Positions 1 to 9,095 of a stretch of 50,424 nt of DNA are shown here, in pieces. The notes beneath the pieces were generated by a model that saw only the letters and a list, made by a program, of their open reading frames with translations, searched no databases and was not told the DNA's origin. The stretch spans positions 69,376 to 119,799 of the forward strand of contig PLZO01000121.1 of the NCBI GenBank assembly GCA_003152165.1, given 5' to 3'. The position numbers were made by a program, and so were the translations under genes. Source of the stretch: Chloroflexota bacterium. GTDB taxonomy: Bacteria; Chloroflexota; Limnocylindria; Limnocylindrales; CSP1-4. Within the stretch, counting starts at the first letter, position 1. Each line of letters starts with the position of its first letter.

Positions 1-608
1 AGCGCCCGACGCGCATACAGGGACCCACCACCCACGGACAGGCCAAGCGCCGCAACGCCGCCCACGATCAGCACCACCACCAGGAGCTGGAGGGCCCGCG
101 CCTCGGCCGTCCGGTCGGCAACCACCTGGATCACGTAGGTCTGGCCAAGGTGGACGACCGGTTCGCTCACGAGTTGGATCGGAGTCCCATCGATCGACGT
201 CTGGCGCACATCGGTCGCCCCGGCTCGGGCGGCGGCGACGGCACTCATATCGGGCAGCCCATCGAAACGGGAGTTCTGCGGTCCGACCGACTCGTTGGCT
301 GGCCCGATCACCATGGCGAGGGTGCCGGAGGACGGGCCGCCGAAGACGATCCCGGTCTGGAGCTGCGGTCCGAGGCTCGCGTCCTGGCCGGGCGTCTGGC
401 CGATGAAATCGGCGATCTGGCCAGCCCGATCACGCAGACGCTGCTCGGTGCTATCGGACAGGGAGCGATCCACTGCCAGGTAGATCGCCGCGCCGAGGAC
501 GACCAGGATCGCCAGCGTGATCCCGCCGCTCCACAGGATCAACCGGCGCCATGTTCGCCGCAGAAGCCGGGCGTCGCCAGCGGCGCCGGGCGGTCCCTCG
601 GCACTCAT
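1..608 (-). CDS. Sensor histidine kinase, N-terminal part (cut by window edge)
   Basis: The minus frame from the ATG at 608 is open to the window edge (202 codons), so only the sensor half is seen. Residues about 23-46 form a first membrane segment. About 130 residues of presumed extracytoplasmic domain follow, then a second hydrophobic segment (about 176-200) just before the edge. The ATG overlaps the stop of the upstream OmpR-type response regulator (ATGA), the usual layout of a translationally coupled regulator-kinase pair. HAMP, HisKA and ATPase domains would lie outside the window. The kinase call therefore rests on topology and on the partner gene, not on catalytic motifs. The signal sensed is unknown. 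Confidence 0.75.
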   Translation of the reverse strand, partial: MSAEGPPGAAGDARLLRRTWRRLILWSGGITLAILVVLGAAIYLAVDRSLSDSTEQRLRDRAGQIADFIGQTPGQDASLGPQLQTGIVFGGPSSGTLAMVIGPANESVGPQNSRFDGLPDMSAVAAARAGATDVRQTSIDGTPIQLVSEPVVHLGQTYVIQVVADRTAEARALQLLVVVLIVGGVAALGLSVGGGSLYARRA

Positions 609-1279
609 CCAGCGACCATCCGGTAGCCAACGCCGCGCTCGGTCCGAATGAGCATCCCGGCGGTTGCGCCAAGCTTCTCGCGGAGTCGATGGACGTATGC
701 CTCAACCGTGTTGGGGGTGACGGCCAGACCGTACGGCCAGGCCGCGTCGAGCAGATTGTCCCGGGTAAGCAGGCGGCCGGGATTGCGCAGGAAGCATTCG
801 AGCAGGGCGAACTCACGCGGGCTGAGGGCGATCGGCGCCCCGCCAACACTGACGGCACGATCTGCCTCGTCCAGTACGATCGGCCCGTTGACCAAGTTCG
901 GTCCCGACGGCGATCGATCGGCCCGCCGGGCGAGGGCCCGTAGGCGGGCCGCCAGCTCCTCGTAGGCAAACGGTTTGACCAGGTAGTCGTCGGCACCCGC
1001 ATCCAGGCCACGAACCCGGTCTTCAATTGCGTCCCGGGCGGTCAAGATCATCACCGGCAGGTCCGATCCCTGCCGGCGCAGCTCGCGCAGGACGTCGAGG
1101 CCGGATCGATCGGGCAGCCCGAGATCGAGGATCACGGCGTCGAGGGCCACCTCGGACTCGAGCAGCTCGGTCGCCTCCCGGGCATCCTGCGCCAGCTCGA
1201 CGACGTGACGATCGTCGCCGAGCAGGCGCCGGAGCAGGCGGCCCAAGCGCGGGTCGTCTTCGACGACCAGGATGTGCAT
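605..1279 (-). CDS. OmpR/PhoB-family response regulator
   Basis: The 224-aa protein has an N-terminal receiver domain (residues 1-115) with acidic pocket D8/D9, phosphoacceptor D52 (motif ILDLGLP), T80 and K102, and a C-terminal winged-helix DNA-binding domain ending RGVGYRM. I start it at the ATG giving MHILVVEDD, since upstream codons in the longer frame do not match the family. No clear Shine-Dalgarno precedes it, so the message may be leaderless or coupled to the gene 20 bases upstream. It is followed with ATGA overlap by a sensor kinase. It lies downstream of the Gly-rich membrane protein and the efflux operon in the same orientation, so it may control them (inference). Confidence 0.9.
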   Translation of the reverse strand: MHILVVEDDPRLGRLLRRLLGDDRHVVELAQDAREATELLESEVALDAVILDLGLPDRSGLDVLRELRRQGSDLPVMILTARDAIEDRVRGLDAGADDYLVKPFAYEELAARLRALARRADRSPSGPNLVNGPIVLDEADRAVSVGGAPIALSPREFALLECFLRNPGRLLTRDNLLDAAWPYGLAVTPNTVEAYVHRLREKLGATAGMLIRTERGVGYRMVAG

Positions 1280-1298
1280 GCCGAGAACTATGCGGCTA

Positions 1299-1943
1299 CT
1301 ACTTGACGACCGTGATCGTCCCGACGCTGGCATTACCTAGGCCCGCCCCGCCGGAGCCACCGCTCGGCCGGGGGTTGCCGCTGGCCGTCGGGCCGGCACG
1401 GCCGGCCAGGGCCAGGCCGACTTGGACGGTCGCACCGGGGGTGACATCGGCCGCGGAGCCGGTGGTCGAATCCCGGTAGGTCACATTGGTGCTCAGGTTG
1501 AGGGTCATGGTGTTACCGGCTGCCAACTTGATCACAATCGAGCTGGCGCTGACCGATACGACCGTGCCGGTGATGCTCACCCCACCGCCGGTCCGGCCGG
1601 CGCCCCCAAATCCGCCGGCGCCGCCGAAGCCGGTGCCGCCTTCGCCCGTCCCGGTGCCTCGGCCGGCACCCGCGAAGCCGCCCGTCGTGGCCGCCGCAGT
1701 GGGGGCCGTTACCCGGCCCACGGCAAAGGCAACGCCGCCGATGGCGACGAGGGCACCGACGAGCAGCAGGGCGGTCCCGGTCGACGCCCGGTTCTTCTTC
1801 GGAGTCGTCGAGGCAACCAGGGGCGCCGGAGCAAACGAGGTCGGGGCTGCCACCGGGACCGGGTTCACGGGAGTGCTGGGCACCGGATCCGTCGCCCAGG
1901 TTGGCGGCGGAGTGGAGCCGGGGGTGGGTTCGTTGATGGTCAT
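1299..1943 (-). CDS. Membrane-anchored Gly-rich protein with DUF5666-like C-terminal domain
   Basis: The 214-aa protein has a Pro/Thr-rich cytoplasmic N-terminus (1-50), one membrane segment (about 57-78), a Gly/Thr-rich linker (about 85-120) and a small beta-rich domain beginning SITGTVVSVS and ending VGTITVVK. The last part resembles DUF5666/OB-like domains, whose function is not established. An AAGGAG ribosome site lies 8 bases before the ATG. It sits between the efflux operon (61 bases upstream) and the response regulator (20 bases downstream), probably in one transcript. A role at the cell surface next to the efflux pump is inference. Confidence 0.7.
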   Translation of the reverse strand: MTINEPTPGSTPPPTWATDPVPSTPVNPVPVAAPTSFAPAPLVASTTPKKNRASTGTALLLVGALVAIGGVAFAVGRVTAPTAAATTGGFAGAGRGTGTGEGGTGFGGAGGFGGAGRTGGGVSITGTVVSVSASSIVIKLAAGNTMTLNLSTNVTYRDSTTGSAADVTPGATVQVGLALAGRAGPTASGNPRPSGGSGGAGLGNASVGTITVVK

Positions 1944-2004
1944 CGCGGGGACTCCTTTCGAGCGGACGTTGTCCGGCGGTTGCTAACCGGGCCGGATGGG
2001 CAGG

Positions 2005-3216
2005 TCATTCGTAGCGGAGGGCGACGATCGGATCGAGACGGGCCGCCTGGCGGGCCGGCCAGACCCCGAACACGATCCCAACGGCAAGGCTGAAAAGGAC
2101 GGCTATAAGCGGGGTGATCGGATTGAACACGAAGCCCCAGCCGGCGAGCGCCCCGATCAGGGCCGAGAGGGCCACCCCAAGCACGATTCCGACGAGGCCG
2201 CCGAGGAGCGACAGGACGAGGGCCTCGACCAGGAACTGGGCGAGGATGTCCCGACCACGCGCCCCGATCGCCTTGCGGATCCCGATCTCACGGGTCCGTT
2301 CCCGAACGGAGACGAGCATGATGTTCATGATCCCGATCCCTCCGACCAGCAGGGAGATCGAGGCGATCCCGGCCAGGAGCACGGTCAGCAGAGCGCTCAC
2401 CGAGCCGACCGTGCTGAGCAGCTGGCTCTGGTCGGCGATCGTGAAGTCGTCGGTCCCCCCGACGGGGATCCCGTGGCGGCTCTCGAGCAGGGTCGTGATC
2501 TCGGCCTTGACCAGGTCGATCTGGTCGGCCGAGGCGACGCTGATCCCGATCGAGCGGACCGTATCGCCGGGGACGAAGTGGTCCTCGACCGTTGTGTAGG
2601 GGACGAGGATCTGGTCGTCCTGGCTGAGCGGCCCCGTGCTGCCCTTGGCCTGCAGGATCCCGACGACCTGGAAGGGCACGCTGCCGATCTTGATCGTCGT
2701 GCCGATCGCGCTCGCGCTGAGGCCCAGGTCGTCGGCCGTCGTGGCTCCCAGGACGGCCTCCCGCAGGGCGGCATCCACAGCGACCCCGTTGAGGGTCGCG
2801 CCCTGCCACAGGCTGAAGTTGCGGACGGTCGTGTAGCCGCCGGTGGTGCCCACGATCGTCGTCGTCGTGTTCTGGCTGCCGGCGACCACCAGCTGGCTGG
2901 TCGAGGTCTCGGGCTCGACCGCAGCGACGCCGGTCAGGCCGCCGATGGCCTCGGCATCCTGGACCGTAAGCGTCGTCACGGATCCCGCGGCGCCCCGCGT
3001 GAAGCCGGTCGTCGCACGGCCCGGGTTCACCGTCAGAAGATTCGTCCCGAGGCCCTGAAGCTGCTTGGTGATCCCGCTCGTCGCTCCCTGGCCGACGGCC
3101 ACGAGTGAGACGACCGAGGCAACCCCGATGATCACGCCGAGCATGGTCAGGGCGGCCCGCAGTCGGGACGACCCGAGGCGCGACAGGGCCAGGCGGACAA
3201 GTTCGGTTGCCCTCAT
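2005..3216 (-). CDS. MacB/FtsX-like ABC transporter permease
   Basis: The 403-aa protein has the MacB permease plan: a first membrane helix (about 20-42), a large extracytoplasmic MacB-PCD domain (about 45-270) and three C-terminal helices. The signature stretch GIRKAIGARGRDI lies between the last helices. The start ATG overlaps the ATPase stop by four bases, and the next gene upstream encodes the HlyD/MacA-type fusion protein. Together they form a mechanotransmission-type exporter acting on periplasmic or membrane-embedded substrates. No TolC is encoded nearby, consistent with a single-membrane envelope. The substrate is unknown. Confidence 0.9.
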   Translation of the reverse strand: MRATELVRLALSRLGSSRLRAALTMLGVIIGVASVVSLVAVGQGATSGITKQLQGLGTNLLTVNPGRATTGFTRGAAGSVTTLTVQDAEAIGGLTGVAAVEPETSTSQLVVAGSQNTTTTIVGTTGGYTTVRNFSLWQGATLNGVAVDAALREAVLGATTADDLGLSASAIGTTIKIGSVPFQVVGILQAKGSTGPLSQDDQILVPYTTVEDHFVPGDTVRSIGISVASADQIDLVKAEITTLLESRHGIPVGGTDDFTIADQSQLLSTVGSVSALLTVLLAGIASISLLVGGIGIMNIMLVSVRERTREIGIRKAIGARGRDILAQFLVEALVLSLLGGLVGIVLGVALSALIGALAGWGFVFNPITPLIAVLFSLAVGIVFGVWPARQAARLDPIVALRYE

Positions 3217-3887
3217 GCGACGAGCCGCCCGTCTCGGACGTGAACCTGGCGGCGGGCCGAGCTGGCCACGTCGCTGTCGTGGGTAATCATCACGATCGTC
3301 CGTCCGGCGGCGTTGAGCTCCCTGAGGATTGTCATCACGTCGGCCCCTGAGGCGCTATCGAGGTTGCCGGTCGGCTCATCGGCGAGGAGCAGGGCCGGCT
3401 CGGTCACCAGTGCTCGGGCGATCGCGACTCGCTGCTGCTGGCCACCCGAGAGCTCGGTCGGGACGTGGTCGACGCGGTCGCCAAGCCCGAGGCGTTCGAG
3501 CGCGGCGCGCGCCCGCGCCAGACGGTCCTTGCGCGAGAGGCCCTGGTAGAGCAGGGGCGTGGCTACGTTCTCCAGGGCCGAGGTTCGCGGCAGCAGGTTG
3601 TAGCTCTGGAAGACGAAGCCGATTGTCCGGCTGCGGAGGCGAGCGAGACCGTCGTCGTTGAGCTCGGCGACCGGTGTGCCGGCGAGGGTGTACGTGCCTG
3701 CGGTGGGGCGGTCGAGGCAGCCCACGATGTTCATCAACGTCGACTTGCCTGAACCCGACGGGCCGACGATCGCGAGGAACTCGCCCGGCTCGACCGTCAG
3801 GTCAACTTCCTGCAGAGCCGCCACCTGGACCCGGCCGAGATCGTAGATCCGGCTGACGCCCTGCAGTTGGATCAGCGGCTCGCTCAT
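3213..3887 (-). CDS. LolD/MacB-type ABC transporter ATP-binding protein
   Basis: The 224-aa ATPase is complete: Walker [10 protein letters not shown] (about 42-50), Q-loop FQSYNLL, signature LSGGQQQR, Walker [11 protein letters not shown] and the H-loop histidine in ITHDSD. These are typical of the LolCDE/MacB/FtsE subfamily. Its ATG overlaps the stop of the HlyD-like gene and its stop overlaps the permease ATG, so the three genes are translationally coupled. It should energise the permease 2005-3216. Confidence 0.93.
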   Translation of the reverse strand: MSEPLIQLQGVSRIYDLGRVQVAALQEVDLTVEPGEFLAIVGPSGSGKSTLMNIVGCLDRPTAGTYTLAGTPVAELNDDGLARLRSRTIGFVFQSYNLLPRTSALENVATPLLYQGLSRKDRLARARAALERLGLGDRVDHVPTELSGGQQQRVAIARALVTEPALLLADEPTGNLDSASGADVMTILRELNAAGRTIVMITHDSDVASSARRQVHVRDGRLVA

Positions 3888-5809
3888 GGCTGGCCGCCCC
3901 CGCCGCGACCGCCACCACCGGCGCCGCCGCCGAAGCCGCCGAAGCCACCAGTGAGGCTGCCGGCATTGGTGGTCGTTGACGCCGTGGACGTCCGGGGCGA
4001 GGACGTCCCAACCACGACCGTGTCACCGGCCGACAGGCCCGACTGGATCTCGACAAGAGAGGTGGTCACGAGTCCCACGGTCACCGGGACGAGCTGGACA
4101 GCACCGCTCGAGTCGAGGACGCGAACCTCGTACTGGCCGCCGCCCCCGATGAGGGCGGTAGCCGGCACCGCGATGACGTTCGCCGCCTCCTGGATGGTCA
4201 CCGAGATACTCGCGCTCATCCCGGCCGCGGTCCCGGCCGGGGTCGAGTCGAGGCCGACGAGGATCGGGAAGCTGACGACGCCGCCGGACCCGGACGACGA
4301 TCCGCTCGGCTCGATCTCCGTCAGCGTGCCGGTCGCCGTCTGGCCGGTCGCGGTCATCGTGACGCTCACTGGCTGACCAAGCTTGAGCGAGGGGTAGTCC
4401 GTCTCGGTGACGCTCGCCGAGACCTCCATCGCGCTCGATGCAACGACCACGGCGGCGGCCGACGGAGCCTGGGCGCCGGCAACGATGCTCACCGCGTCGA
4501 CGATGCCATCGACCGGGCTCGTGAGGGTCGCGCCGCCGAGGGTCGTCTTGGCCAGTCGCAGCGCGTCCTCCGCTGTGGTCACCCCAGCTTTGTCGGACGC
4601 AATCGTCGAGATGGTCGCGGGGACGATCTTCGAGTTGTAGCCGGCCTGAGCGCTCGTCAGGCCGAGCTCGGCCGAGGCGAGCTGGCTCGTCGACGACATG
4701 TCGGACGACTGGATCGTGAGCGTGAGCGAGTCGAGGGCCTGCTGGGCCTGATTCACCGCGTTCTGGTCGGCCGTGATCGTCGAGCTATTCGGACCGGCCG
4801 CCTCGTCCGACGCGAGCTTCGCCTGGGCCGACTGGAGCGCCGTCTGCGCCTGGGTCAGCTTGAGCTGGTTCTGCGACGCGGTGTCGCTCGCCGAGGTCTG
4901 CCCGGCCTGCACCTGGAGCTGGAACGAAGCGAGGGCCTGCTCGGCTTGATTCAGCGCGTTCTGGTCGGCCGAGAGCATGGATGCCGGCGGCGCGGGGCTC
5001 GCCGCCGCGTCTGAGGCAAGTTGTGCCTGGGCCGCGTTCACGGCCGCCTGGAGTTGCGTCTGCTTGAGCTGGTTCTGCTGCGAGGTCGCAGAGGACTGGT
5101 CGGTCGACGCCTGGATCTGCAACTGGAGGGAGGCAAGCGCGTCCTGGGCCTGGCTGACTGCATTCTGGTCGGCCGTGATCGTCGCGCTCGGGGGCCCGGC
5201 CACGATGTCGGCAGCGAGGGTCGCCTGGGCGGTCTTGAGCGCGGCTTGCGTCTGACTCGTCTTCAGATCGTTCTGCTTGGTGTTGAGTGCCTCGCTCTGC
5301 TGGGCGGAGGCGATCTGCTGCTGCGCCGACTGGATCGAGGTGTACGCGCTCTGGCGGTCGGCAGCGGTCGGTCCGGCCGCATCGACCTTGAGCTTGGCCT
5401 CGGCGACCGCGAGGTTGGCAGCCGCCACTGCCACGGAGGCCGCTGCGTCAGTCGTGTACGCCGTGGCCAGGATGGCTCCCTTGGTCACCGTGGCGCCGAC
5501 GGCGACCGTGACCGTCTTGACGAGCCACGACGAGCCGCCGCCCGAGGACGACGAACCAGCGCCCGAGGAACTCGTCGAGGAGCTGCTCGAATGGATGATC
5601 GGAGTCACCCCGAACGACAGGTCGTAGGCGATCGATGCCTGGACCGATCCTGTAGCCACGACCGCCTGCGAGACCGTGGTCACGTTGGCCGTGGCCGTGA
5701 TGTACTGGACCGCCGAGCCTGATCCGAACGAGGGGCCGATGACCACGATACCAATCGCGGCCACGCCGACAACGATCAGGCCGACCGCGGCGAGGATCTT
5801 CAGACGCAT
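3884..5809 (-). CDS. HlyD/MacA-family membrane fusion protein with expanded coiled-coil hairpin
   Basis: The 641-aa protein is longer than a usual MacA (about 370-400 aa). It has an N-terminal signal or anchor helix (about 5-28), a lipoyl/barrel-sandwich half, a long Ala/Gln-rich coiled coil (about 140-400), a second lipoyl half (around ATLTSPVDGIVDAV) and beta-barrel domains. The tail is almost pure Gly/Arg (last 25 residues). The coiled coil is built of about 3-4 tandem copies of a 60-residue unit marked by ADQNAVxQAQ and QNQLKxTQ. It is first in the operon with the ATPase and permease. A leader of about 275 bases separates it from the divergent cold-shock gene. It probably links the permease to the cell wall side. 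Confidence 0.88.
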   Translation of the reverse strand: MRLKILAAVGLIVVGVAAIGIVVIGPSFGSGSAVQYITATANVTTVSQAVVATGSVQASIAYDLSFGVTPIIHSSSSSTSSSGAGSSSSGGGSSWLVKTVTVAVGATVTKGAILATAYTTDAAASVAVAAANLAVAEAKLKVDAAGPTAADRQSAYTSIQSAQQQIASAQQSEALNTKQNDLKTSQTQAALKTAQATLAADIVAGPPSATITADQNAVSQAQDALASLQLQIQASTDQSSATSQQNQLKQTQLQAAVNAAQAQLASDAAASPAPPASMLSADQNALNQAEQALASFQLQVQAGQTSASDTASQNQLKLTQAQTALQSAQAKLASDEAAGPNSSTITADQNAVNQAQQALDSLTLTIQSSDMSSTSQLASAELGLTSAQAGYNSKIVPATISTIASDKAGVTTAEDALRLAKTTLGGATLTSPVDGIVDAVSIVAGAQAPSAAAVVVASSAMEVSASVTETDYPSLKLGQPVSVTMTATGQTATGTLTEIEPSGSSSGSGGVVSFPILVGLDSTPAGTAAGMSASISVTIQEAANVIAVPATALIGGGGQYEVRVLDSSGAVQLVPVTVGLVTTSLVEIQSGLSAGDTVVVGTSSPRTSTASTTTNAGSLTGGFGGFGGGAGGGGRGGGGQP

Positions 5810-6085
5810 GTGCGCACCCTTCGATTTCCGGCGGATAGGTTAACGGAGCCTAAATCGGGATTGGCCCGGACCCTCATCGTGGGCTCAACTCCTGACAATG
5901 TCCTGAACGCCAAGTCGGTGTCGGAAGGCGCCGGCGTTCCGACTGGAGACGGGCCGATCGCGCCGAGGGTGTATGATTGGGCTTCCCCCTGATTGCCGGG
6001 GGGCCTCCGCTAGGTCGATGGTTCCTTCTCGAGCCGGCCATGCGCCGCATCCCTCTACGCCGAGAAGAGAACAGGACTACCCCTC

Positions 6086-6289
6086 ATGGCCAACGGAAGT
6101 GTCAAGAAGGTCGTTTCCGATCGTGGGTTCGGTTTCATCACCGCCGACGACGGCAAGGACTACTTCTTCCACCGCGACGGGCTTGACCGGTCGATCGACT
6201 TCGACAAGCTGGTCGGCGGCGAGCACGTGACCTTCGAGGTCGAAGCCGGCCCCAAGGGCCCGCGCGCGATCAAGGTTCAGGCCGCCTGA
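6086..6289 (+). CDS. Cold-shock domain protein (CspA family)
   Basis: The 67-aa protein is a single cold-shock domain that binds single-stranded RNA or DNA. RNP1 is seen as GFGFIT (14-19) and RNP2 as DYFFHR (25-30). The length is normal for the family. The ATG of MANGSVKKV is preceded by a leader of up to 275 bases shared with the divergent efflux operon. A TATGAT at 5972-5977 could be a -10 element, but no good -35 is seen, so the promoter is a guess. A strong hairpin terminator follows the stop at 6310. Confidence 0.95.
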   Translation: MANGSVKKVVSDRGFGFITADDGKDYFFHRDGLDRSIDFDKLVGGEHVTFEVEAGPKGPRAIKVQAA

Positions 6290-6309
6290 ACCCAGTCGGC
6301 TCAAACCAG

Positions 6310-6340
6310 GCGCCCGATCCAACTCGGATCGGGCGCTTCT
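6310..6340 (+). terminator. Intrinsic terminator after cold-shock gene
   Basis: A perfect 11-bp stem (6310-6320 with 6326-6336) and a 5-base loop lie 20 bases after the stop codon, followed by the short T-rich TTCT. The T-tract is weak, but the position and stem strength fit an intrinsic terminator. Confidence 0.75.
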
Positions 6341-6435
6341 GTGTCCGCCTCACGAGGACACGGGGTCCATCCAACTTTGCATCGGCGGCGCTACCCGGCC
6401 ACAATCCAGGGGATGCTCAATTCACGAGGAAACCG

Positions 6436-7824
6436 ATGGACCGCTTCGACTTCGTGATCATCGGCGCCGGTCCGGCTGGCGAGTCCGCGGCGTACGAGGC
6501 GCGGTCGCGCGGAGCGAGCGTGGCGGTGGTCGATCGAGACCTCGTCGGAGGTTCATGTCCGTTCTGGGGCTGTATTCCGTCGAAGTCGCTCCTCCATGGA
6601 GCCGATCGGCACGCGACGGGGGCGGCCTACCCGTGGAGCCGGGCCTCGGCCCGGCGCGACTACATGATCAACCGGGAGGGGATCCCGTATCCCGATGACG
6701 GGGGCCACGTACGCGGCCTGGGCGATGCCGGGGCAACGGTGATTCGCGGCGTCGGCCGGCTCGACGGCCCAGGCCGGGTCGTGATCAGCCACGACGCCGA
6801 GCGCCACGGGGTTGATGCGAAGAACGTGCTGCTGGCCGTCGGGTCCGAGACGAAGATCCCGCCAATCGAAGGGATCGACAAGGTCCGGACGTGGACGAAC
6901 AAGGAGGCCACCAGCGCCCGCGACCTGCCCCGCAGCCTGCTCGTCCTTGGGGGGGGGCCGACGGGAGTGGAGCTGGCCCAGGTCTACGCTCGTTTTGGAG
7001 TACCCACCGTGGTCGTCCAGTCCGGGCCGCGCCTGATCCCGACCGACCATCCGCGCAATGCCGACGCTGCGCTGCGCGCCCTGGAGCGGGACGGAGTGAC
7101 CGTCCGACTGGGCGTTCGGGCCGTGCGGGCCCATCCGGCGGCGCAGCCAGCCGACCCCGATGTCATTGACCTCGATGATGGTTCGACCGCGGGCGGCCAC
7201 GCCATCCTGCTCGCCGTGGGCCGGACGTTCCCGCTCGACGACCTCGGCCTCGCCAGCGTCGGGATCGACCCGTCGGATCGACAGGCACTGCCGCGCGACG
7301 GCCGGCTGAAGATCGCCGACGGCTTGTTCCTGATCGGGGACCCGGCAGGTCCCGAACTCCACACCCACCAGGCCCACTACCAGGGCGAGCGAGCCGTCCG
7401 GATGGCGCTCGGCGATTCCGTCACGCCGGACTATCGGGCACTGCCCCGAGCGACCTATACGGATCCGGAGCTGGCCTTCGTTGGCCAGACCCTGGAGGCT
7501 GCCCGGGAGGCCGGCCACGACGCATTCGAGCTCGTAGCCGATTTCCCGAAGACGGCCAAGGGATACACGGTCGAGGCGAGCTTCGGACACGTCACGATCG
7601 TGGTCGACCGGGCCAGTCACGAGTTGCTCGGCGCGGCCCTGGCCACGCCGGACGCGTCCGCTGCCGTCCACGAATGCGTCCTGGCGATCCAGGCCCGGCT
7701 GAAGGTGGAGGTGCTTGCCGAGACGATCCATGCATTTCCATCGACTTCGCGGATCTTCAATGGGCTGTTCAGCGACGCCGCTAAACAGCTGGCGATGCGC
7801 GCTGGCGGTCCGGTCGGGAACTGA
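6436..7824 (+). CDS. Pyridine nucleotide-disulfide oxidoreductase (mercuric reductase/lipoamide dehydrogenase type)
   Basis: The 462-aa flavoprotein has an FAD-binding GAGPAGE (10-16), a redox-active disulfide C41-PFWG-C46 followed by IPSK, an NAD(P)-binding GGGPTGVE, a second FAD motif LIGDPAG and a C-terminal dimerisation domain. In the classical family the partner subunit supplies a His and Glu in HPTxxE. Here the equivalent is IHAFPSTSR, with the Glu replaced by Arg, and the disulfide context CPFWGC is not the usual CLNxGC. It is likely a disulfide or quinone reductase of unknown substrate. GAGGAAA before the ATG serves as ribosome site. The HAD gene follows 2 bases after the stop. Confidence 0.85.
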   Translation: MDRFDFVIIGAGPAGESAAYEARSRGASVAVVDRDLVGGSCPFWGCIPSKSLLHGADRHATGAAYPWSRASARRDYMINREGIPYPDDGGHVRGLGDAGATVIRGVGRLDGPGRVVISHDAERHGVDAKNVLLAVGSETKIPPIEGIDKVRTWTNKEATSARDLPRSLLVLGGGPTGVELAQVYARFGVPTVVVQSGPRLIPTDHPRNADAALRALERDGVTVRLGVRAVRAHPAAQPADPDVIDLDDGSTAGGHAILLAVGRTFPLDDLGLASVGIDPSDRQALPRDGRLKIADGLFLIGDPAGPELHTHQAHYQGERAVRMALGDSVTPDYRALPRATYTDPELAFVGQTLEAAREAGHDAFELVADFPKTAKGYTVEASFGHVTIVVDRASHELLGAALATPDASAAVHECVLAIQARLKVEVLAETIHAFPSTSRIFNGLFSDAAKQLAMRAGGPVGN

Positions 7825-7826
7825 CG

Positions 7827-8528
7827 ATGCCGTCATCCGGACTCGATGAGTTCGAGGTCCTCACGTTCGACTGCTACGGCACGCTGATCGACTGGGAGAC
7901 CGGAATCCTGGCCGCGCTCCGGGACGTGCTGGACGGCCACGGCGCATCGTCCGATGACGAGGCCCTGCTCCAGCTTTACGCTCGGTTCGAGGCCGAGGCC
8001 GAGGCAGGGCCCTACCTGCCCTACCGTGAGGTCCTCGCCTGGTCGCTGCGGGGGGTCTCCGCCCATCTTGGCTTCGAGCCGACCGCCGCCGAGACCCGTC
8101 GCTTCTCCGAGTCGGTCGGCGACTGGCCGGCGTTCCCGGATTCGGCCGCGGCGCTCGCCCAGCTGGCCCAGCGCTTTCGCCTGGGCGTGATCACGAATTG
8201 CGACACGGACCTGTTTGCCCGCTCCAACGAACGACTCGGGATCCGGTTCGACTGGGTGATCACCGCCGAGCAACTCCGCAGCTACAAGCCCAACCGTCGC
8301 AACTTCGAGCTCGGCCTGGAACAGATCGGGGGTCAACGCTCGCGCCACCTCCATGTCGCGCAGAGCCTCTTCCACGATCACGTTCCGGCGCAGGCCCTCG
8401 GGTTGACGACGGCCTGGATCGACCGCCGCCATGGTCGACCGGGCTCCGGAGCGACGCCCCTGGCGGTTGCGACCCCCGACTTCGTGTTCGCCGACATGGC
8501 CAGCTTCGTTTCGGCCGCAATCCGCTAG
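7827..8528 (+). CDS. HAD-superfamily hydrolase, type II haloacid dehalogenase-like
   Basis: The 233-aa protein begins with motif I FDCYGTLIDWETG (nucleophile D15), as in L-2-haloacid dehalogenases. The Ser/Thr of motif II is seen in VITNCD and motif III Lys in SYKPN. Instead of a classical motif IV it has HVAQSLFHDHVPA, usual in this subgroup. It would hydrolyse a C-halogen or phosphate bond; the substrate is not known. It lies 2 bases after the flavoprotein gene, so the two are co-transcribed. The stop is followed by a stem-loop at 8538. Confidence 0.85.
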   Translation: MPSSGLDEFEVLTFDCYGTLIDWETGILAALRDVLDGHGASSDDEALLQLYARFEAEAEAGPYLPYREVLAWSLRGVSAHLGFEPTAAETRRFSESVGDWPAFPDSAAALAQLAQRFRLGVITNCDTDLFARSNERLGIRFDWVITAEQLRSYKPNRRNFELGLEQIGGQRSRHLHVAQSLFHDHVPAQALGLTTAWIDRRHGRPGSGATPLAVATPDFVFADMASFVSAAIR

Positions 8529-8537
8529 ATTCGGGTC

Positions 8538-8573
8538 GGCCCGACAGCCGGTCCCCCCTCGTGCTGTCGGGCC
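8538..8573. terminator. Stem-loop between convergent genes
   Basis: A 10-bp perfect stem (8538-8547 with 8564-8573) lies 10 bases after the HAD stop and between it and the convergent small membrane gene. No clear T-tract follows in either direction, so terminator function is likely but unproven. Confidence 0.5.
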
Positions 8574-8638
8574 ATGTTGACGCCCGTCCCGGCGCATCCC
8601 GGCGTTCGTGTCGGGGAACACCTGCTGATCGGGCCGGA

Positions 8639-9055
8639 TCAGGGAATGGAGCTGGCCGCAGCGCCCGAGCCGACGAGCAGGAAGGCTCCCAGGAGGGCGA
8701 TCAGCGCGCCGATCCCGGCCGGCGTTGCCGACAGGCCGGCCACCGCCCGAAGCAGTTCGGCGAGCGACGACAGGCCCAGCGTCGCTCGGGCGTGGACCGA
8801 ACCGTCCGACGGAGCGGCGAGCGCGTTGCTGACCGCGATCGCGAGGGTCTCGGCGAAGCCGATGATCATCAGCCCCAGGCCGAGGGGGATCGGGCGAATG
8901 CCGAAGTAGCCGGCCGCCTGCTGGGGGGTCCAGCCGACCGGCAGGCTGGCCAGTCCGAAGTAGACGAACAGCCCGGCGGCCACGGCAAGAGCCACGATTA
9001 GGGTGACCGCGAAGGCTCTCGGATTGGCGGCGATTGGCTGCCTGGAGTGGGCCAT
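8639..9055 (-). CDS. Small membrane protein, unknown function
   Basis: I start this 138-aa protein at the ATG giving MAHSRQPIA, which has a GAGGGAG ribosome site, rather than at the longer basic N-terminus. There are three hydrophobic segments (about 13-35, 55-78 and 110-132), separated by short polar loops with a possible amphipathic helix between the last two. I do not recognise the family. It follows the SnoaL-like pseudogene in the same direction (40 bases apart) and converges on the HAD gene. Confidence 0.6.
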   Translation of the reverse strand: MAHSRQPIAANPRAFAVTLIVALAVAAGLFVYFGLASLPVGWTPQQAAGYFGIRPIPLGLGLMIIGFAETLAIAVSNALAAPSDGSVHARATLGLSSLAELLRAVAGLSATPAGIGALIALLGAFLLVGSGAAASSIP

Positions 9056-9095
9056 GGACGTGCTCCCTCTCGATAGCGCACGCGCCGGCTCAAGG

